Assembly (NCBI RefSeq): GCF_029936995.1
Contig: NZ_JAPYRE010000004.1
Coordinates: forward strand, 62,001-126,000
Direction of reading: 5' to 3'
Length of the DNA stretch: 64,000 nucleotides
Origin: Henriciella sp.
GTDB taxonomy: Bacteria > Pseudomonadota > Alphaproteobacteria > Caulobacterales > Hyphomonadaceae
A program made the position numbers and the translations under genes. The notes beneath the pieces were generated by a model. That model did not search any database. It was not told where the DNA came from and was given only the letters and a program-made list of their open reading frames with translations. Below, piece by piece: positions 27,701-36,683 of this stretch (the first letter of the stretch is position 1; the number at the start of each line of letters is the position of its first letter).

Positions 27701-27994
27701 CTGGACGTCCTCAGAGCTGGAACGATCAACGGGGCAACCACTCTCGGGCTTGAGGGACAGATTGGTTCTATCGAAGAGGGCAAGCTGGCCGACATTATCG
27801 TTCTCGAGGGCAATCCGCTCGACGATATCCGTAATACTGAAACTGTTTCCCGGACCATGGTGAATGGCCGTCTGTACGACACGTACAGCATGGACGAGGT
27901 CGGCAATCATGATCGCCCGCGCCGTCCATTTTACTGGGAAGTCAACGATGTGCCCAAGCATATCAACTGGAAGCCCGCATGGGGCGATGAATGA
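24738..27994 (+). pseudogene. TolB-propeller/amidohydrolase fusion, broken by two +1 frameshifts (second copy)
   Basis: A good ribosome site (GGGAGG at 24724-24729) precedes the ATG at 24738, which starts a signal peptide (MNFRSLAAV). The peptide continues only after a frame change near 24754-24757 (FGTVFIAGHGPGALA). The second open segment runs to a TAG at 26161, and the rest of the protein continues in another frame through a run of seven G at 26149-26155 (removing one G restores DCLGGHKAEASLYW). The repaired product would be about 1084 residues: TolB/PD40 repeats (ISLDVSPDGETIVFDLLGD), then an amidohydrolase domain with MPGLIDMHGHLD, IIKSYRQVQ and NAGSHGQVFG. It is a homologue of 497-3820. 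All segments are otherwise open, so sequencing error or very recent loss are both possible. Confidence 0.8.
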
Positions 27995-28031
27995 CCTGGT
28001 GTCCGGCACCGTCTAGTGAAGGACTTTCTGA

Positions 28032-29468
28032 ATGAGCGATGTATCCAGAACCGACACTCAGGATCTACCTGTTGGAGAGATATCGGACGATAAGAAAGAC
28101 GCGGTTTTCCTCGGCCATCCGAAGGGGCTTGCGTATATCGTTTTCACTGAGGCCTGGGAGCGGTTTTCCTTCTATGGGATGCAGGCCCTGCTTATCCTGT
28201 ACATGGCAACGCATCTTTTCCTGCCTGAGAACTCAGGCAATGTGGCCGTTTTCGAGCCGTTCCGGAGTTTCTTCGAGTTCATCTTTGGCCCGCTAAGCGT
28301 GCAGGCGCTGGCCTCGCAGGTTTTCGGTGTCTATGTCGGGCTCGTCTATTTTGCGCCGGTTCTGGGGGGCTTGATCGGGGACAGGGTGCTCGGGCGCCGC
28401 AAGGCAGTCCTTTCTGGTGCGCTGTTCATGGCGGCGGGTCACTTCCTGATGGCCTTTGAAGCAAGCTTTCTTTTTGCGCTTCTCATGCTTGTGCTCGGGT
28501 CTGGCCTACTGAAGGGCAATCTGGCTGCGCAAGTCGGTGCTCTCTATGCCAAGTCGGATAAACGCCGGGACTCTGGTTACTCCATTTATGTCTTCAGCAT
28601 TAATGTTGGCGCTTCGGTTGCGCCGCTGGTGTGCGGGACGCTGGGTGAAGTCTATGGCTGGCACTACGGGTTCGGTGCTGCGGGTATCGGGATGCTTATC
28701 GGGCTTGTCGTTTACCTGATGGGGCACTCGCACCTGCCGGTCGATACGATCACGGCCAAGGATGAGCGCCCGAAGCTGCAAAAAGGGGATGGTGTCGTCA
28801 TTCTCTCGATACTGGCCATGCTGGCACTTACATCGCTTTACTGGGCTGCGCAAAGCCAGGTCTGGAATGCTTATCCACTCTGGCTAAGGACCGATGTCGA
28901 TCGCTCGATTTTCGGAATGAACATCCCGGTCACATGGTTCCAGTCTCTTGATTCAACAGCCGTCCTGATCCTCGCGCCATTGGTGTTGTGGTACTGGCGG
29001 GTCCAGTCGCGGCGCAAAGCAGAGCCGAGTGACCTTATCAAGCTGGCAATTGGATGCGGTGTTTTCGCTAGTGCCTTCGTTCTGCTTGGGCTTGGAGACC
29101 TCCTGTCAGGCGGGGAAGCAGTTGCGCTAGTATGGCCCGTCATCTTCCACTTTATCTGTGGTGTCGGTTTTCTCTATGTCGGTCCGATTGCGCTGGCGCT
29201 GACATCCCGTGCAGCCCCGGAGTCGGTTAACTCAATGATGGTGGGCTCATATTACCTGGCGATCTTCTTTGGCGGGCTATTCAGTGGCTGGCTCGCGCGG
29301 TTTTACGAACAGATGTCGAGTGCGAACTTCTGGCTGATGCATGCTGCGATCGTCGGTATTGCCGCAGTGCTGATCATTGGGCTTCGGCCTGTCCTCACTC
29401 GTTTGATGAAACTGGACGCAGAGGATGCCACACCTCCTGCAGAGCCGCTTCAGCAGGAGACACAATAG
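28032..29468 (+). CDS. Proton-dependent oligopeptide transporter (POT/PTR family)
   Basis: This is a 478-residue polytopic inner-membrane protein. The POT signature is clear: FTEAWERFSFYGMQALLILY near residue 37 (the ExxERF motif and Tyr), GGLIGDRVLGRRKAVLSGAL near residue 114, and GSGLLKGNLAAQVGALY. The family takes up di- and tripeptides, and sometimes other amides, with protons. It lies 37 bases after the amidohydrolase and overlaps the next gene, so it probably imports the small products released in the periplasm. Confidence 0.9.
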   Translation: MSDVSRTDTQDLPVGEISDDKKDAVFLGHPKGLAYIVFTEAWERFSFYGMQALLILYMATHLFLPENSGNVAVFEPFRSFFEFIFGPLSVQALASQVFGVYVGLVYFAPVLGGLIGDRVLGRRKAVLSGALFMAAGHFLMAFEASFLFALLMLVLGSGLLKGNLAAQVGALYAKSDKRRDSGYSIYVFSINVGASVAPLVCGTLGEVYGWHYGFGAAGIGMLIGLVVYLMGHSHLPVDTITAKDERPKLQKGDGVVILSILAMLALTSLYWAAQSQVWNAYPLWLRTDVDRSIFGMNIPVTWFQSLDSTAVLILAPLVLWYWRVQSRRKAEPSDLIKLAIGCGVFASAFVLLGLGDLLSGGEAVALVWPVIFHFICGVGFLYVGPIALALTSRAAPESVNSMMVGSYYLAIFFGGLFSGWLARFYEQMSSANFWLMHAAIVGIAAVLIIGLRPVLTRLMKLDAEDATPPAEPLQQETQ

Positions 29469-30394
29469 TGCGAAACCACCTTTCTGCGGCAGTTTCACTG
29501 CCAGTCCTTATCATGGCGGCATCATGTGCGGTGCCTGCCGTATCACCGGGCCAGGATGAGGTAAGCGGCCTTATGGTCTGTGCTAAACCAGAAGTCGCAC
29601 ATACCTGTGATTATATCGGCATGGCCGGACTACAAAAGGCGGTCGACGAGGCAATACCGGGCGCGCTCATCCATCTGCGCGAGGGCCGTTATATGGCCAG
29701 TGCCTATCGTGACGTGCCCTTTCAGGATCTTGTTGTGCGCGGTGCGCTGGTCATCGAGGGCAAGGAGTTGTCCCTGATTGGAGAGCCTGGTGCTGTTCTG
29801 GCAGGTAGCGAGGATTACCCTGTCAGCGCGATTGTCATAAATGACTCTACCGTGAAGATTTCAGGACTTGGCATCTCGGATTTTACCTACCTGGAGCCGG
29901 AAGATGATATTTATGATGGCCATGGCATTTTTACGATCGCAAGCAATGTCGAACTGGACTCAGTGCGCATAGCTGGTGTTGACAAGATGGCTGTTACGGG
30001 CCGCGAAACAGGACATGTCACTGCACGTAACCTGACCATCGCGCAGTCACATCTTGGTGTATGGCTGGAAGAGACGGCACATCTTAATCTGACGGAAAGC
30101 CTTATCACGGGAAGCGAGTCTGCTGCGATAGCTGCCTATATGGAGGCGACCGTCCAGGTTTCTGGCAGTCTGATCGAGGGTAATCAGGATGATGGCCTCT
30201 ATACGGAAGACAACGCCTACATTCGCAGCGCCGACACAGATATCGTGAGTAACTCCCCATACGGTGCCCGGGCGGCTGGCCATAGCCAGATCCTGCTTTG
30301 CGGCGGTGAGATGACAGGCAATGACGCGGATACTGGCGAAGAAGATGCCGGCCGTGTCCTGCTGGGGGATGCGCAGGCGTGTTCGGGGCGCTAA
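29468..30394 (+). CDS. Right-handed parallel beta-helix lipoprotein of unknown function
   Basis: This 308-residue protein starts with GTG at 29468, overlapping the TAG of the POT gene by one base. The signal ends in IMAASC, a plausible lipobox. From about residue 50 it shows a pectate-lyase-like fold entry (GLQKAVDEAIPGALIHLREG) and then repeating short hydrophobic rungs (ARNLTIAQSHLGVWLEET, LTESLITGSESAAIAAYME, VSGSLIEGNQDDGLYTEDN), typical of right-handed beta-helix/NosD-like proteins. These often bind or cleave polysaccharides. No catalytic site is identifiable, so its role in this uptake operon is open. Confidence 0.75.
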   Translation: MRNHLSAAVSLPVLIMAASCAVPAVSPGQDEVSGLMVCAKPEVAHTCDYIGMAGLQKAVDEAIPGALIHLREGRYMASAYRDVPFQDLVVRGALVIEGKELSLIGEPGAVLAGSEDYPVSAIVINDSTVKISGLGISDFTYLEPEDDIYDGHGIFTIASNVELDSVRIAGVDKMAVTGRETGHVTARNLTIAQSHLGVWLEETAHLNLTESLITGSESAAIAAYMEATVQVSGSLIEGNQDDGLYTEDNAYIRSADTDIVSNSPYGARAAGHSQILLCGGEMTGNDADTGEEDAGRVLLGDAQACSGR

Positions 30395-30449
30395 AATTGC
30401 ACGCCGGCATCTGAGCCCGGTGCAGTGAGAACGGACACTGTCTGGAAGG

Positions 30450-30478
30450 CCGGGTCGCTGCGTGCGACCCGGTTTTTT
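30450..30478 (+). terminator. Rho-independent terminator after the amidohydrolase-POT-beta-helix operon
   Basis: Stem CCGGGTCGC / GCGACCCGG (9 perfect pairs, loop TGCGT) is followed by six T. Confidence 0.88.
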
Positions 30479-30492
30479 ATATGCCTGGTTAC

Positions 30493-30523
30493 AAAAAGAC
30501 CCGGTCCCTTCTGAGAGACCGGG
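30493..30523 (-). terminator. Rho-independent terminator of the convergent TBDR gene
   Basis: On the minus strand a CCCGGTC / GACCGGG stem with a 10-base loop is followed by TCTTTTT. It lies back-to-back with the plus-strand terminator, insulating the two convergent units. Confidence 0.75.
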
Positions 30524-30608
30524 CTTGATGTGAGTGAGGGAGGAGGTCGAATGACGGCCAGAAAACTAGAGACTTTCCGGCCGTCTCGGTTCTGGGGACC
30601 TGTGTCCC

Positions 30609-32744
30609 CTAGAAACTATAAGCCGCACTGACGCCGATAACCCGCGGTTGTGTACGGTTGGCGTTTGCCCAGCCCTGATACGGATCGATCGATTTGTTCT
30701 CATCCGTGATATTCGTGGCATAGACTTCGAGATCGACATTGCCGACCTGCACACCGGCACGGGCATTCAGAAGGTTCAGGGCATCCGAACTCTGGGGCAG
30801 GGCCGAGGGCAGGAAGCTGGAGCGGTCGATGTACGTGACTTCGTCGCGATGGTTGAAACCAACACGGGCAAAGCCGGGATAGTTGGGGGCCCAGTCAAAG
30901 TCATAGTTGATACCGAGCGTGTAGCTCAGCTCTGGTGTATAATCGGTTGGATCACCGACATTGTTGACCTGGTCTGTATCGGCTGTCTCGACAATTTCGC
31001 TGTCGAGATAGGCGGCATTGGCCGACAGGGTCAGGCCCGATACTGGCTGATAGGCCAGTCCTGCTTCGACGCCTTTAACCTCGACCTTGCCGATATTGCT
31101 CGATTCCCCGAGTAAGGCGCCGTTCACTTCAGTGAGACGGCGGCGGACCATGTCCTTATATTCGGTGAAAAAGACAGCGACATCATACTGGAAATTGCTG
31201 GTATTGCCCTTTGTGCCGAGCTCGTAAGTCAGGATGTTTTCCGGATCGTACGGCTCGACCGGTTCGCGGTTGAAACCGCCGCTCCGGAAACCGGACCCTG
31301 CGCTCGCATAGATGGTCGCAGCCTGAGCGTACTTGTAAGTCAGGTAAACACGGGGGTCGACCGACTCGAAAGTTGCCGACTGTTCAGTGCCTGTTCCGGG
31401 AGCATCCTCGATCAGGCTTGTCTGTTCATCGTGGAAGTAACGCAGACCAGCCCCCAGGGTAAGCCTGTCGGTTACGTCGTATGAGCCGTCCGCGAACAGG
31501 GAGTAGGAGTCGGATGTCGAGCCCGAGAAGTAGTATAGATCATCAATGAGGATGCCGCCGCCCTGGTATAGATCGCCGTTTGCGGCGTAGGCGTATTCGT
31601 AGTCTTCCGTGAATGAGCGTTCCCCGGTGCTGTAGAATGCGCCCAGCGTCCATGCAAACCGGTCGCCCGCGTCTGACAGGCGAAGTTCCTGGGAGAACTG
31701 TTCGGCATCAATAAAGCGATCATTATTACCTTCAACAATCCCGAAGGAGTAGTTTCCTTCGCGGGGGATATAGGTGAAGGGGTATTGGTGGTCGTGTTCG
31801 ATCTGTGTTGTCGACGAGGTTAGTTCTGCAAATCCGAAATCGTAGTTCAGTTCGAGATTATAGATATCGAAGTCGAACTTCTTCGGGATCATGACCTTGC
31901 TGCGGTCCGGGCCGACATCGACTGTCCGGTCGGGTTCTTCATAGCCCATGCCGAGCTCTGTTTCGGCACGGTGAATCTGGACCATGGCCTTGGCGGAAAA
32001 GTTGCTTGTCGGTTCCCAGAGGATCTTGCCACGGGCATTGACAAGCTCTGTTCCATTGCCGTCCTCGATACCGGCTTCAGGTTGGTCGATCCAGCCTCCA
32101 CCATTCTCCAGACCGAGCGCAAAACGCACTGCCAGCTTGTCCTCGATAAGTGGTGTATTGAAGACGAGTTCGCCTTTCTGGCCAGTCTCTCCTTCCGACA
32201 CGGTATAGACTTCACCCTTGACCTTTCCCTCGACCCTATCGAGCACGGGGTCCGCTGTAATAAAGCGGATGACGCCCCCGGCAGCTCCTTGGCCATAAAG
32301 AGTGCCCTGTGGGCCTTTCAGGACTTCCACGCGCTCCAAATCCAGTGGGACCGGGCTTAGCTGGTTATAGCCGCTCAAGGAGAGCGGTGCTTCGTCGAGA
32401 TACATGCCGACGAGGGCCCCCGAACCAGACTGGTTGGCAAGGCCGCGGATGAAGATCGTGTAGCTTCCGGGCCCGTCTTCGCGCATGGTCAGCCCGGGCA
32501 CGTTGAAAGACAGATCCTGTATATTGTCTACGCCGAGCTTGGAGAGATTGTCCCCAGAGATGGACTCTATCGCCATTGGCACATCAATCAGGCGCTGCTC
32601 GCGTTTTTGCGCGGTGACCATGATAGCGGACTGAACCAGCGCTTCATCTTCTGCGGGTGGTTCGGTCGATTGCGCGTTGGCAGCAGCAATATTCATCATT
32701 GCGACAAGAGCGCTACCGGTTGTCAGAAGGTACTTGCGTGTCAT
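30609..32744 (-). CDS. TonB-dependent outer-membrane receptor
   Basis: This 711-residue protein has a signal peptide (MTRKYLLTTGSALVAMMNIA, then ANAQ), a TonB-box-like AIMVTAQKREQRLIDVPMAI, plug motifs DLERVEVLKGPQGTLYGQGA and GVIRFITADP, and the C-terminus RVIGVSAAYSF with terminal Phe. This sphingomonad-type subfamily is not siderophore-specific and takes up varied organic nutrients. A LysR-type box lies 83 bases upstream (32827-32843), so it is likely the outer-membrane entry for the substrate of the neighbouring LysR regulon. Confidence 0.9.
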   Translation of the reverse strand: MTRKYLLTTGSALVAMMNIAAANAQSTEPPAEDEALVQSAIMVTAQKREQRLIDVPMAIESISGDNLSKLGVDNIQDLSFNVPGLTMREDGPGSYTIFIRGLANQSGSGALVGMYLDEAPLSLSGYNQLSPVPLDLERVEVLKGPQGTLYGQGAAGGVIRFITADPVLDRVEGKVKGEVYTVSEGETGQKGELVFNTPLIEDKLAVRFALGLENGGGWIDQPEAGIEDGNGTELVNARGKILWEPTSNFSAKAMVQIHRAETELGMGYEEPDRTVDVGPDRSKVMIPKKFDFDIYNLELNYDFGFAELTSSTTQIEHDHQYPFTYIPREGNYSFGIVEGNNDRFIDAEQFSQELRLSDAGDRFAWTLGAFYSTGERSFTEDYEYAYAANGDLYQGGGILIDDLYYFSGSTSDSYSLFADGSYDVTDRLTLGAGLRYFHDEQTSLIEDAPGTGTEQSATFESVDPRVYLTYKYAQAATIYASAGSGFRSGGFNREPVEPYDPENILTYELGTKGNTSNFQYDVAVFFTEYKDMVRRRLTEVNGALLGESSNIGKVEVKGVEAGLAYQPVSGLTLSANAAYLDSEIVETADTDQVNNVGDPTDYTPELSYTLGINYDFDWAPNYPGFARVGFNHRDEVTYIDRSSFLPSALPQSSDALNLLNARAGVQVGNVDLEVYATNITDENKSIDPYQGWANANRTQPRVIGVSAAYSF

Positions 32745-32826
32745 GTTTATGGCCCCTCGCTTTTTTGTACTTCAGCATGAAGAAGGACAAACAATCGTTT
32801 GGGCAGATGCCAAAAACGAACGCGGT

Positions 32827-32843
32827 GGTGCGAATGGCGCACC
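32827..32843. promoter_or_regulatory. LysR-type box, copy 4 (upstream of TBDR)
   Basis: GGTGCG-AATGG-CGCACC is a perfect 6-base-arm palindrome, identical in arms and spacing to copies 2 and 3, located between the CoA-transferase stop (32926) and the TBDR start (32744). Confidence 0.65.
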
Positions 32844-32925
32844 GCAACGTTCCAAGGGACATCACCAAGTCAGGCAGACAGATTCTTCATTGGATTAAGG
32901 ACAGCGTTCTGAATGTTTCTGCCTG

Positions 32926-34173
32926 TCACTCGTCAGACTTCTTATGTGCGGTACTGATGATGCGCTCGGCATTTAGTCGCGTGACCTCGTTCGGGCAATA
33001 ATTGAGAACAGTTTGCAAAACATCATCAGTATGTTCTCCCAAGAGGGGGGCGGCGGACTGGTGTGTGGCGGGAGTTTCACTGAGGCGAACCGGGCATGCG
33101 ACGCCGGGCACTTTTCCCAGACCTGCATGATCAAGCGTGATTTCCGTGTTACGGGCCTGGACATGCGGGTCTGCGAACACATCGGCTATTTTGTTGACCG
33201 GACCAGCAGGAACATCGCTGTTCTCAAGCAGGTCCAGCCAATGCCGGGTCGGCTGGCTGATGAGTTTCTCGTGAAGGATGGCAGTCAAGACATCCCGATT
33301 TGCCACGCGGGCAGCATTGGTCGAGAAACGAGAATCATCAGCGAGGCCACTTAGACCGATGCAGTCGCATAGTTTCTGGAACTGCCTGTCATTACCGACA
33401 GCCAGGACCACATGGCCGTCTGCGGTTTCGTAGACATCATATGGACATATGCTGGGATGGGCATTGCCCATGCGTGTGGGGTTCTTGCCGGTCGCAAGGT
33501 AGCCCTGTGACTGGTTCGCCATTGCAGCGACAAGACAATCGAGCAATGAAACATCGATCGCCTGACCTTCACCGGTATTTGTGCGGTGGAGCAAAGCCGC
33601 CTGAATGGCATTTGCCGCGTAAAGACCGGTCAGAATATCGACGAGTGCGACACCGACTTTCATAGGTCCAGCGCCGGGCTGGCCATCCGGAACACCGGTA
33701 ATGCTCATCAGCCCGCCCATGGCCTGTATCAACAGGTCATAGCCTGGCAGGCTCGCATATGGTCCGGTCTGGCCGAAGCCTGTTATCGAGCAATAGACCA
33801 GTCGGGGATTGATCCTGCGAAGACTGTTGGCATCGAGTCCGTATTTTGCGAGCGACCCGGTCTTGAAATTCTCGACCAGCACGTCTGATGACGCCGCCAA
33901 ATCGCGCACGACCTTCTGACCAGCCGGCGAGGAGATGTCGATGCAGATAGACTTTTTGTTGCGGTTTGCACTCAGGAAATATGAGGCTTCCCGTGTCCCC
34001 GGCTCTTCACCTTCCTGATAGGGCGGGCTCCAGCTGCGTGTGTCATCACCACCTTCGGGGCGTTCGACCTTGATGATCTCTGCACCTAGATCTCCCAACA
34101 GCTGTGTCGCCCAAGGGCCTGCGAGTACCCGGCTCAGATCGAGGATACGGATATTTTCGAGAGCACGTGCCAT
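32926..34173 (-). CDS. CaiB/BaiF-family CoA transferase
   Basis: This 415-residue class-III CoA transferase has ILDLSRVLAGPWATQLLGDL at the N-terminus, then GAEIIKVERPEGGDDTRSW, a catalytic-Asp region in NRNKKSICIDISSPAGQKVV or the following segment, YCSITGFGQTGPYASLPGYD and GGLMSITGVPDGQPGAGPM. Members transfer CoA between carboxylic acids. It follows a glutaryl-CoA-dehydrogenase-like gene by one base; that neighbour suggests succinyl-CoA:glutarate (or similar dicarboxylate) transfer, feeding the acid made by the semialdehyde dehydrogenase into CoA metabolism. The acid is inferred from context only. Confidence 0.87.
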   Translation of the reverse strand: MARALENIRILDLSRVLAGPWATQLLGDLGAEIIKVERPEGGDDTRSWSPPYQEGEEPGTREASYFLSANRNKKSICIDISSPAGQKVVRDLAASSDVLVENFKTGSLAKYGLDANSLRRINPRLVYCSITGFGQTGPYASLPGYDLLIQAMGGLMSITGVPDGQPGAGPMKVGVALVDILTGLYAANAIQAALLHRTNTGEGQAIDVSLLDCLVAAMANQSQGYLATGKNPTRMGNAHPSICPYDVYETADGHVVLAVGNDRQFQKLCDCIGLSGLADDSRFSTNAARVANRDVLTAILHEKLISQPTRHWLDLLENSDVPAGPVNKIADVFADPHVQARNTEITLDHAGLGKVPGVACPVRLSETPATHQSAAPLLGEHTDDVLQTVLNYCPNEVTRLNAERIISTAHKKSDE

Positions 34174-34174
34174 G

Positions 34175-35185
34175 TCAGGTAAACGCGGCTAGTCCGGTCT
34201 GTGCGCGGCCCAGGATCAGCGCGTGAATGTCGTGCGTGCCTTCATAGGTATTTACGGCTTCGAGATTACACATATGGCGCATGACGTGGAACTCGTCGGA
34301 GACGCCGTTGCCGCCGTGCATGTCGCGGGCCATGCGTGCGATGTCGAGGGCTTTGCCTGTGCTGTTGCGTTTGATCAGTGAGATCATTTCCGGGGTAGCG
34401 GAGCTGTTATCCAGAAGACGTCCGACTTTCAGGCATGACTGGAGGCCAATCGAGATTTCAGTTTGCATGTCTGCCAACTTGCGCTGAATAAGCTGGTTGG
34501 CAGCCAGAGGCCGACCGAACTGCGTTCGGTCCATCGTATAACCACGCGCAGCCTTCCAGCAGGCTCTCGCTGCGCCAAGTGCGCCCCAGGCAATTCCGAA
34601 CCTGGCCTTGTTGAGACAGCCAAAGGGACCGGACAATCCCGAAGCGCCCGGGAGAAGGTTTTCTTCCGGAACGAAAACATCATTCATGACGATTTCGCCT
34701 GTCGCGGAAGCCCTCAGAGCGAGTTTGCCCTTGATTTCAGGCGTAGAGAGGCCTTCCATTCCACGCTCAAGAACGAACCCGCGGATAGAACCATCCAGTT
34801 TTGCCCAGACGACCATCACGTCTGCGACAGGGCTGTTGGTAATCCATATCTTGGCCCCCGAAAGCCGGTAGCCTCCATCAACTTTGGTGGCGCGGGTGGA
34901 CATGTTTCCCGGGTCGGAACCGTGATCCGGCTCAGTGAGGCCGAAGCAGCCAATGAGATCTCCAGATATAAGGCCGGGAAGCCAGCGCTCACGCTGCGCC
35001 TCATTTCCGTAGGCGTGAATTGGATGGATGACGAGAGAGGACTGAACGCTGAGAGCGGACCTATAGCCTGAGTCGACGGCTTCCACCTCGTGCGATACCA
35101 AGCCATACGAGACATGGCTGACGCCTGCGCCGCCATATTCGGAAACGGTTGGCCCCAGTAGGCCAAGCGACCCCATTTCTTTCAT
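34175..35185 (-). CDS. Glutaryl-CoA dehydrogenase-like acyl-CoA dehydrogenase, N-terminally truncated
   Basis: The readable gene starts at ATG 35183-35185 and gives 336 residues, while GcdH enzymes have about 390. Diagnostic segments are [73 protein letters not shown] and [20 protein letters not shown], which carries the catalytic Glu. Upstream the same frame stays open to 35314 and encodes recognisable family sequence ([20 protein letters not shown], then [16 protein letters not shown]), but no ATG, GTG or TTG lies in it and a TGA precedes it. The true start region therefore seems lost through a deletion that joined it to the LuxR-type gene. Activity is doubtful. Confidence 0.8.
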   Translation of the reverse strand: MKEMGSLGLLGPTVSEYGGAGVSHVSYGLVSHEVEAVDSGYRSALSVQSSLVIHPIHAYGNEAQRERWLPGLISGDLIGCFGLTEPDHGSDPGNMSTRATKVDGGYRLSGAKIWITNSPVADVMVVWAKLDGSIRGFVLERGMEGLSTPEIKGKLALRASATGEIVMNDVFVPEENLLPGASGLSGPFGCLNKARFGIAWGALGAARACWKAARGYTMDRTQFGRPLAANQLIQRKLADMQTEISIGLQSCLKVGRLLDNSSATPEMISLIKRNSTGKALDIARMARDMHGGNGVSDEFHVMRHMCNLEAVNTYEGTHDIHALILGRAQTGLAAFT

Positions 35186-35255
35186 TATCTGGCGATCAAA
35201 GGTTCCATTGCGATTGGCCTCGACAATGCCCGGCAGAAGACGGTTCTGGGCGAAA

Positions 35256-35909
35256 TCATGCGCCGTCTTCTGAACTGATCTCTCCTCGTCTTCCGGTCTT
35301 CTGGAATATCCGTTTCAGATAGCCTTTGCCCGTGTTGACGGAAATACCGCGGGCTTCGCAGGCCTTTGCCAGCCCCTCTCCTCGTATGAGAACTTCGGCG
35401 AGGCCAGCTTCTGCGGGTGTCAGGCCGTAGAGCTGTGAGAGGAGTTCTGGATCTGGTGAGATGTCTGAAGGGCTTCGTATTATAAGAGCAATCAGGGGAG
35501 CGCTGTTTGGCCCTGCAGGCAGACTGGATATCAGGATCTCGAGTGACTTTTCATCGTCGAGATTATGAACCCGGAATGCCGATGGTTTGTTATCACGAGT
35601 GGCGATATCAAGAGCGCTCTTAAGTTTATGCAGGTCACTGCGCCGTCTTGCGCGCAATTCTCCGTTCAGGACAAACAGCGCGCTCGTAGAGCGCGCCAGT
35701 ACATGTGTACAGGTTTCATTCTGGAACGTGATGTAGCCGTCGCCGTCAAGAATGGCGATCGCGACGCCTGCGGCATCGGCCATTACTGGTGAAACGAAGC
35801 TGTATGGGCGGGAGCCGGCGGCATCACCGCAGCTTTCCCTGGGGTGGTCGAGTGACCGGGAGGCAAATCTTAGTTTCGTGACTTTGGGCTTAGTTGTCAT
35901 GTCCGCCAT
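35256..35909 (-). CDS. LuxR-type HTH regulator, apparently 3'-truncated
   Basis: The ATG at 35907-35909 ([10 protein letters not shown]) follows AAGGGGAAC and yields 217 residues. Residues about 45-90 resemble a PAS-like sensor segment ([20 protein letters not shown], then [20 protein letters not shown]). The C-terminal LuxR-type helix-turn-helix is [20 protein letters not shown], then [19 protein letters not shown]. Family members normally continue with about 10-15 residues of the type RxRQADLVRLL. Here the sequence turns to [11 protein letters not shown] and stops, at the point where relic acyl-CoA dehydrogenase sequence begins in another frame. A deletion fusing the two genes is the simplest reading. 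Confidence 0.72.
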   Translation of the reverse strand: MADMTTKPKVTKLRFASRSLDHPRESCGDAAGSRPYSFVSPVMADAAGVAIAILDGDGYITFQNETCTHVLARSTSALFVLNGELRARRRSDLHKLKSALDIATRDNKPSAFRVHNLDDEKSLEILISSLPAGPNSAPLIALIIRSPSDISPDPELLSQLYGLTPAEAGLAEVLIRGEGLAKACEARGISVNTGKGYLKRIFQKTGRRGEISSEDGA

Positions 35910-36110
35910 GCACAAGTTCCCCTTTCTTGATCCATGCCCCTGGTCAATTGCTTTTTGGGCGGGGCTTCATGAGGGAAAACGAAAAGAAGGGGGGGATCCG
36001 GGCATGATGGTCCGGTTTTTCTGTCTTCGGTTTGCTTGATTTCCGTGTGGGCGCTGTTACCCCTCACTGCAGAGTACGGAACGGCTCCGGCCGCCGGGGA
36101 CAGGTTTCAC

Positions 36111-36683
36111 ATGCGTGATTACGGTTATGAGCGGCCTGAGGAAATTCTGGCCGCTGCGGATAGGCTCATACCCCTCTTTTGGGATGACCTCAGACAGGTG
36201 GCACGGCGTGAACGCCGCCGTTTGCAGGCAGGGCAGACCTTACAAACGACGGCACTTGTCAGCGAAAGTTGGCTCAAATTACGCCGGCGAGAGGACTTTC
36301 TCAGCGACGATCATTTCCTTCGGGCCGCTGCGATTGCGATGCGTTGTGTGCTGATTGATCATGCGCGGGCGAGGCTGAGCGCCAAGCGGGGCTCTGGGCG
36401 CATCGACCCTTTGACCGATGATATAGAGCCTTACTGGGAAAGTGATGAACAGCTTCTGGACCTGGACGAGGCCCTGAAACGCCTAGGTCAGAAGGCGCCT
36501 CGTCTTGCGGATGTTGTCGAGCTCCGCTTTTTTGGTGGTTATACCGAGGTTCAGACGGCTGGTATCCTTGGGATTAATGACCGCACGGTTCGACGTGACT
36601 GGATCAAGGCTCGTGCATGGCTGTATCGCGAGATGTCTGATCCACCTGAGACGCCCCCGCTTCAAGATCGAAACGAGATCTGA
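36111..36683 (+). CDS. ECF-like sigma-70 family factor
   Basis: The ATG at 36111 gives 190 residues. Region 2 contains LIPLFWDDLRQVARRERRRL and ALVSESWLKLRRREDFLSDD, followed by HFLRAAAIAMRCVLIDHARA. Region 4 contains VVELRFFGGYTEVQTAGILG and NDRTVRRDWIKARAWLYREM. This matches the ECF-like group that is often encoded beside Ser/Thr kinases with TPR tails. Its partner here is the convergent kinase gene at 36604-39045, and the two 3' ends overlap by 80 bases, so their mRNAs are antisense to each other at the end. Confidence 0.88.
   Translation: MRDYGYERPEEILAAADRLIPLFWDDLRQVARRERRRLQAGQTLQTTALVSESWLKLRRREDFLSDDHFLRAAAIAMRCVLIDHARARLSAKRGSGRIDPLTDDIEPYWESDEQLLDLDEALKRLGQKAPRLADVVELRFFGGYTEVQTAGILGINDRTVRRDWIKARAWLYREMSDPPETPPLQDRNEI

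Noticed and set aside
26039-27994. Treating 26039-27994 as an independent amidohydrolase gene
   Set aside because: Its apparent start is inside the TolB repeats of the upstream frame; the seven-G run explains the split better.
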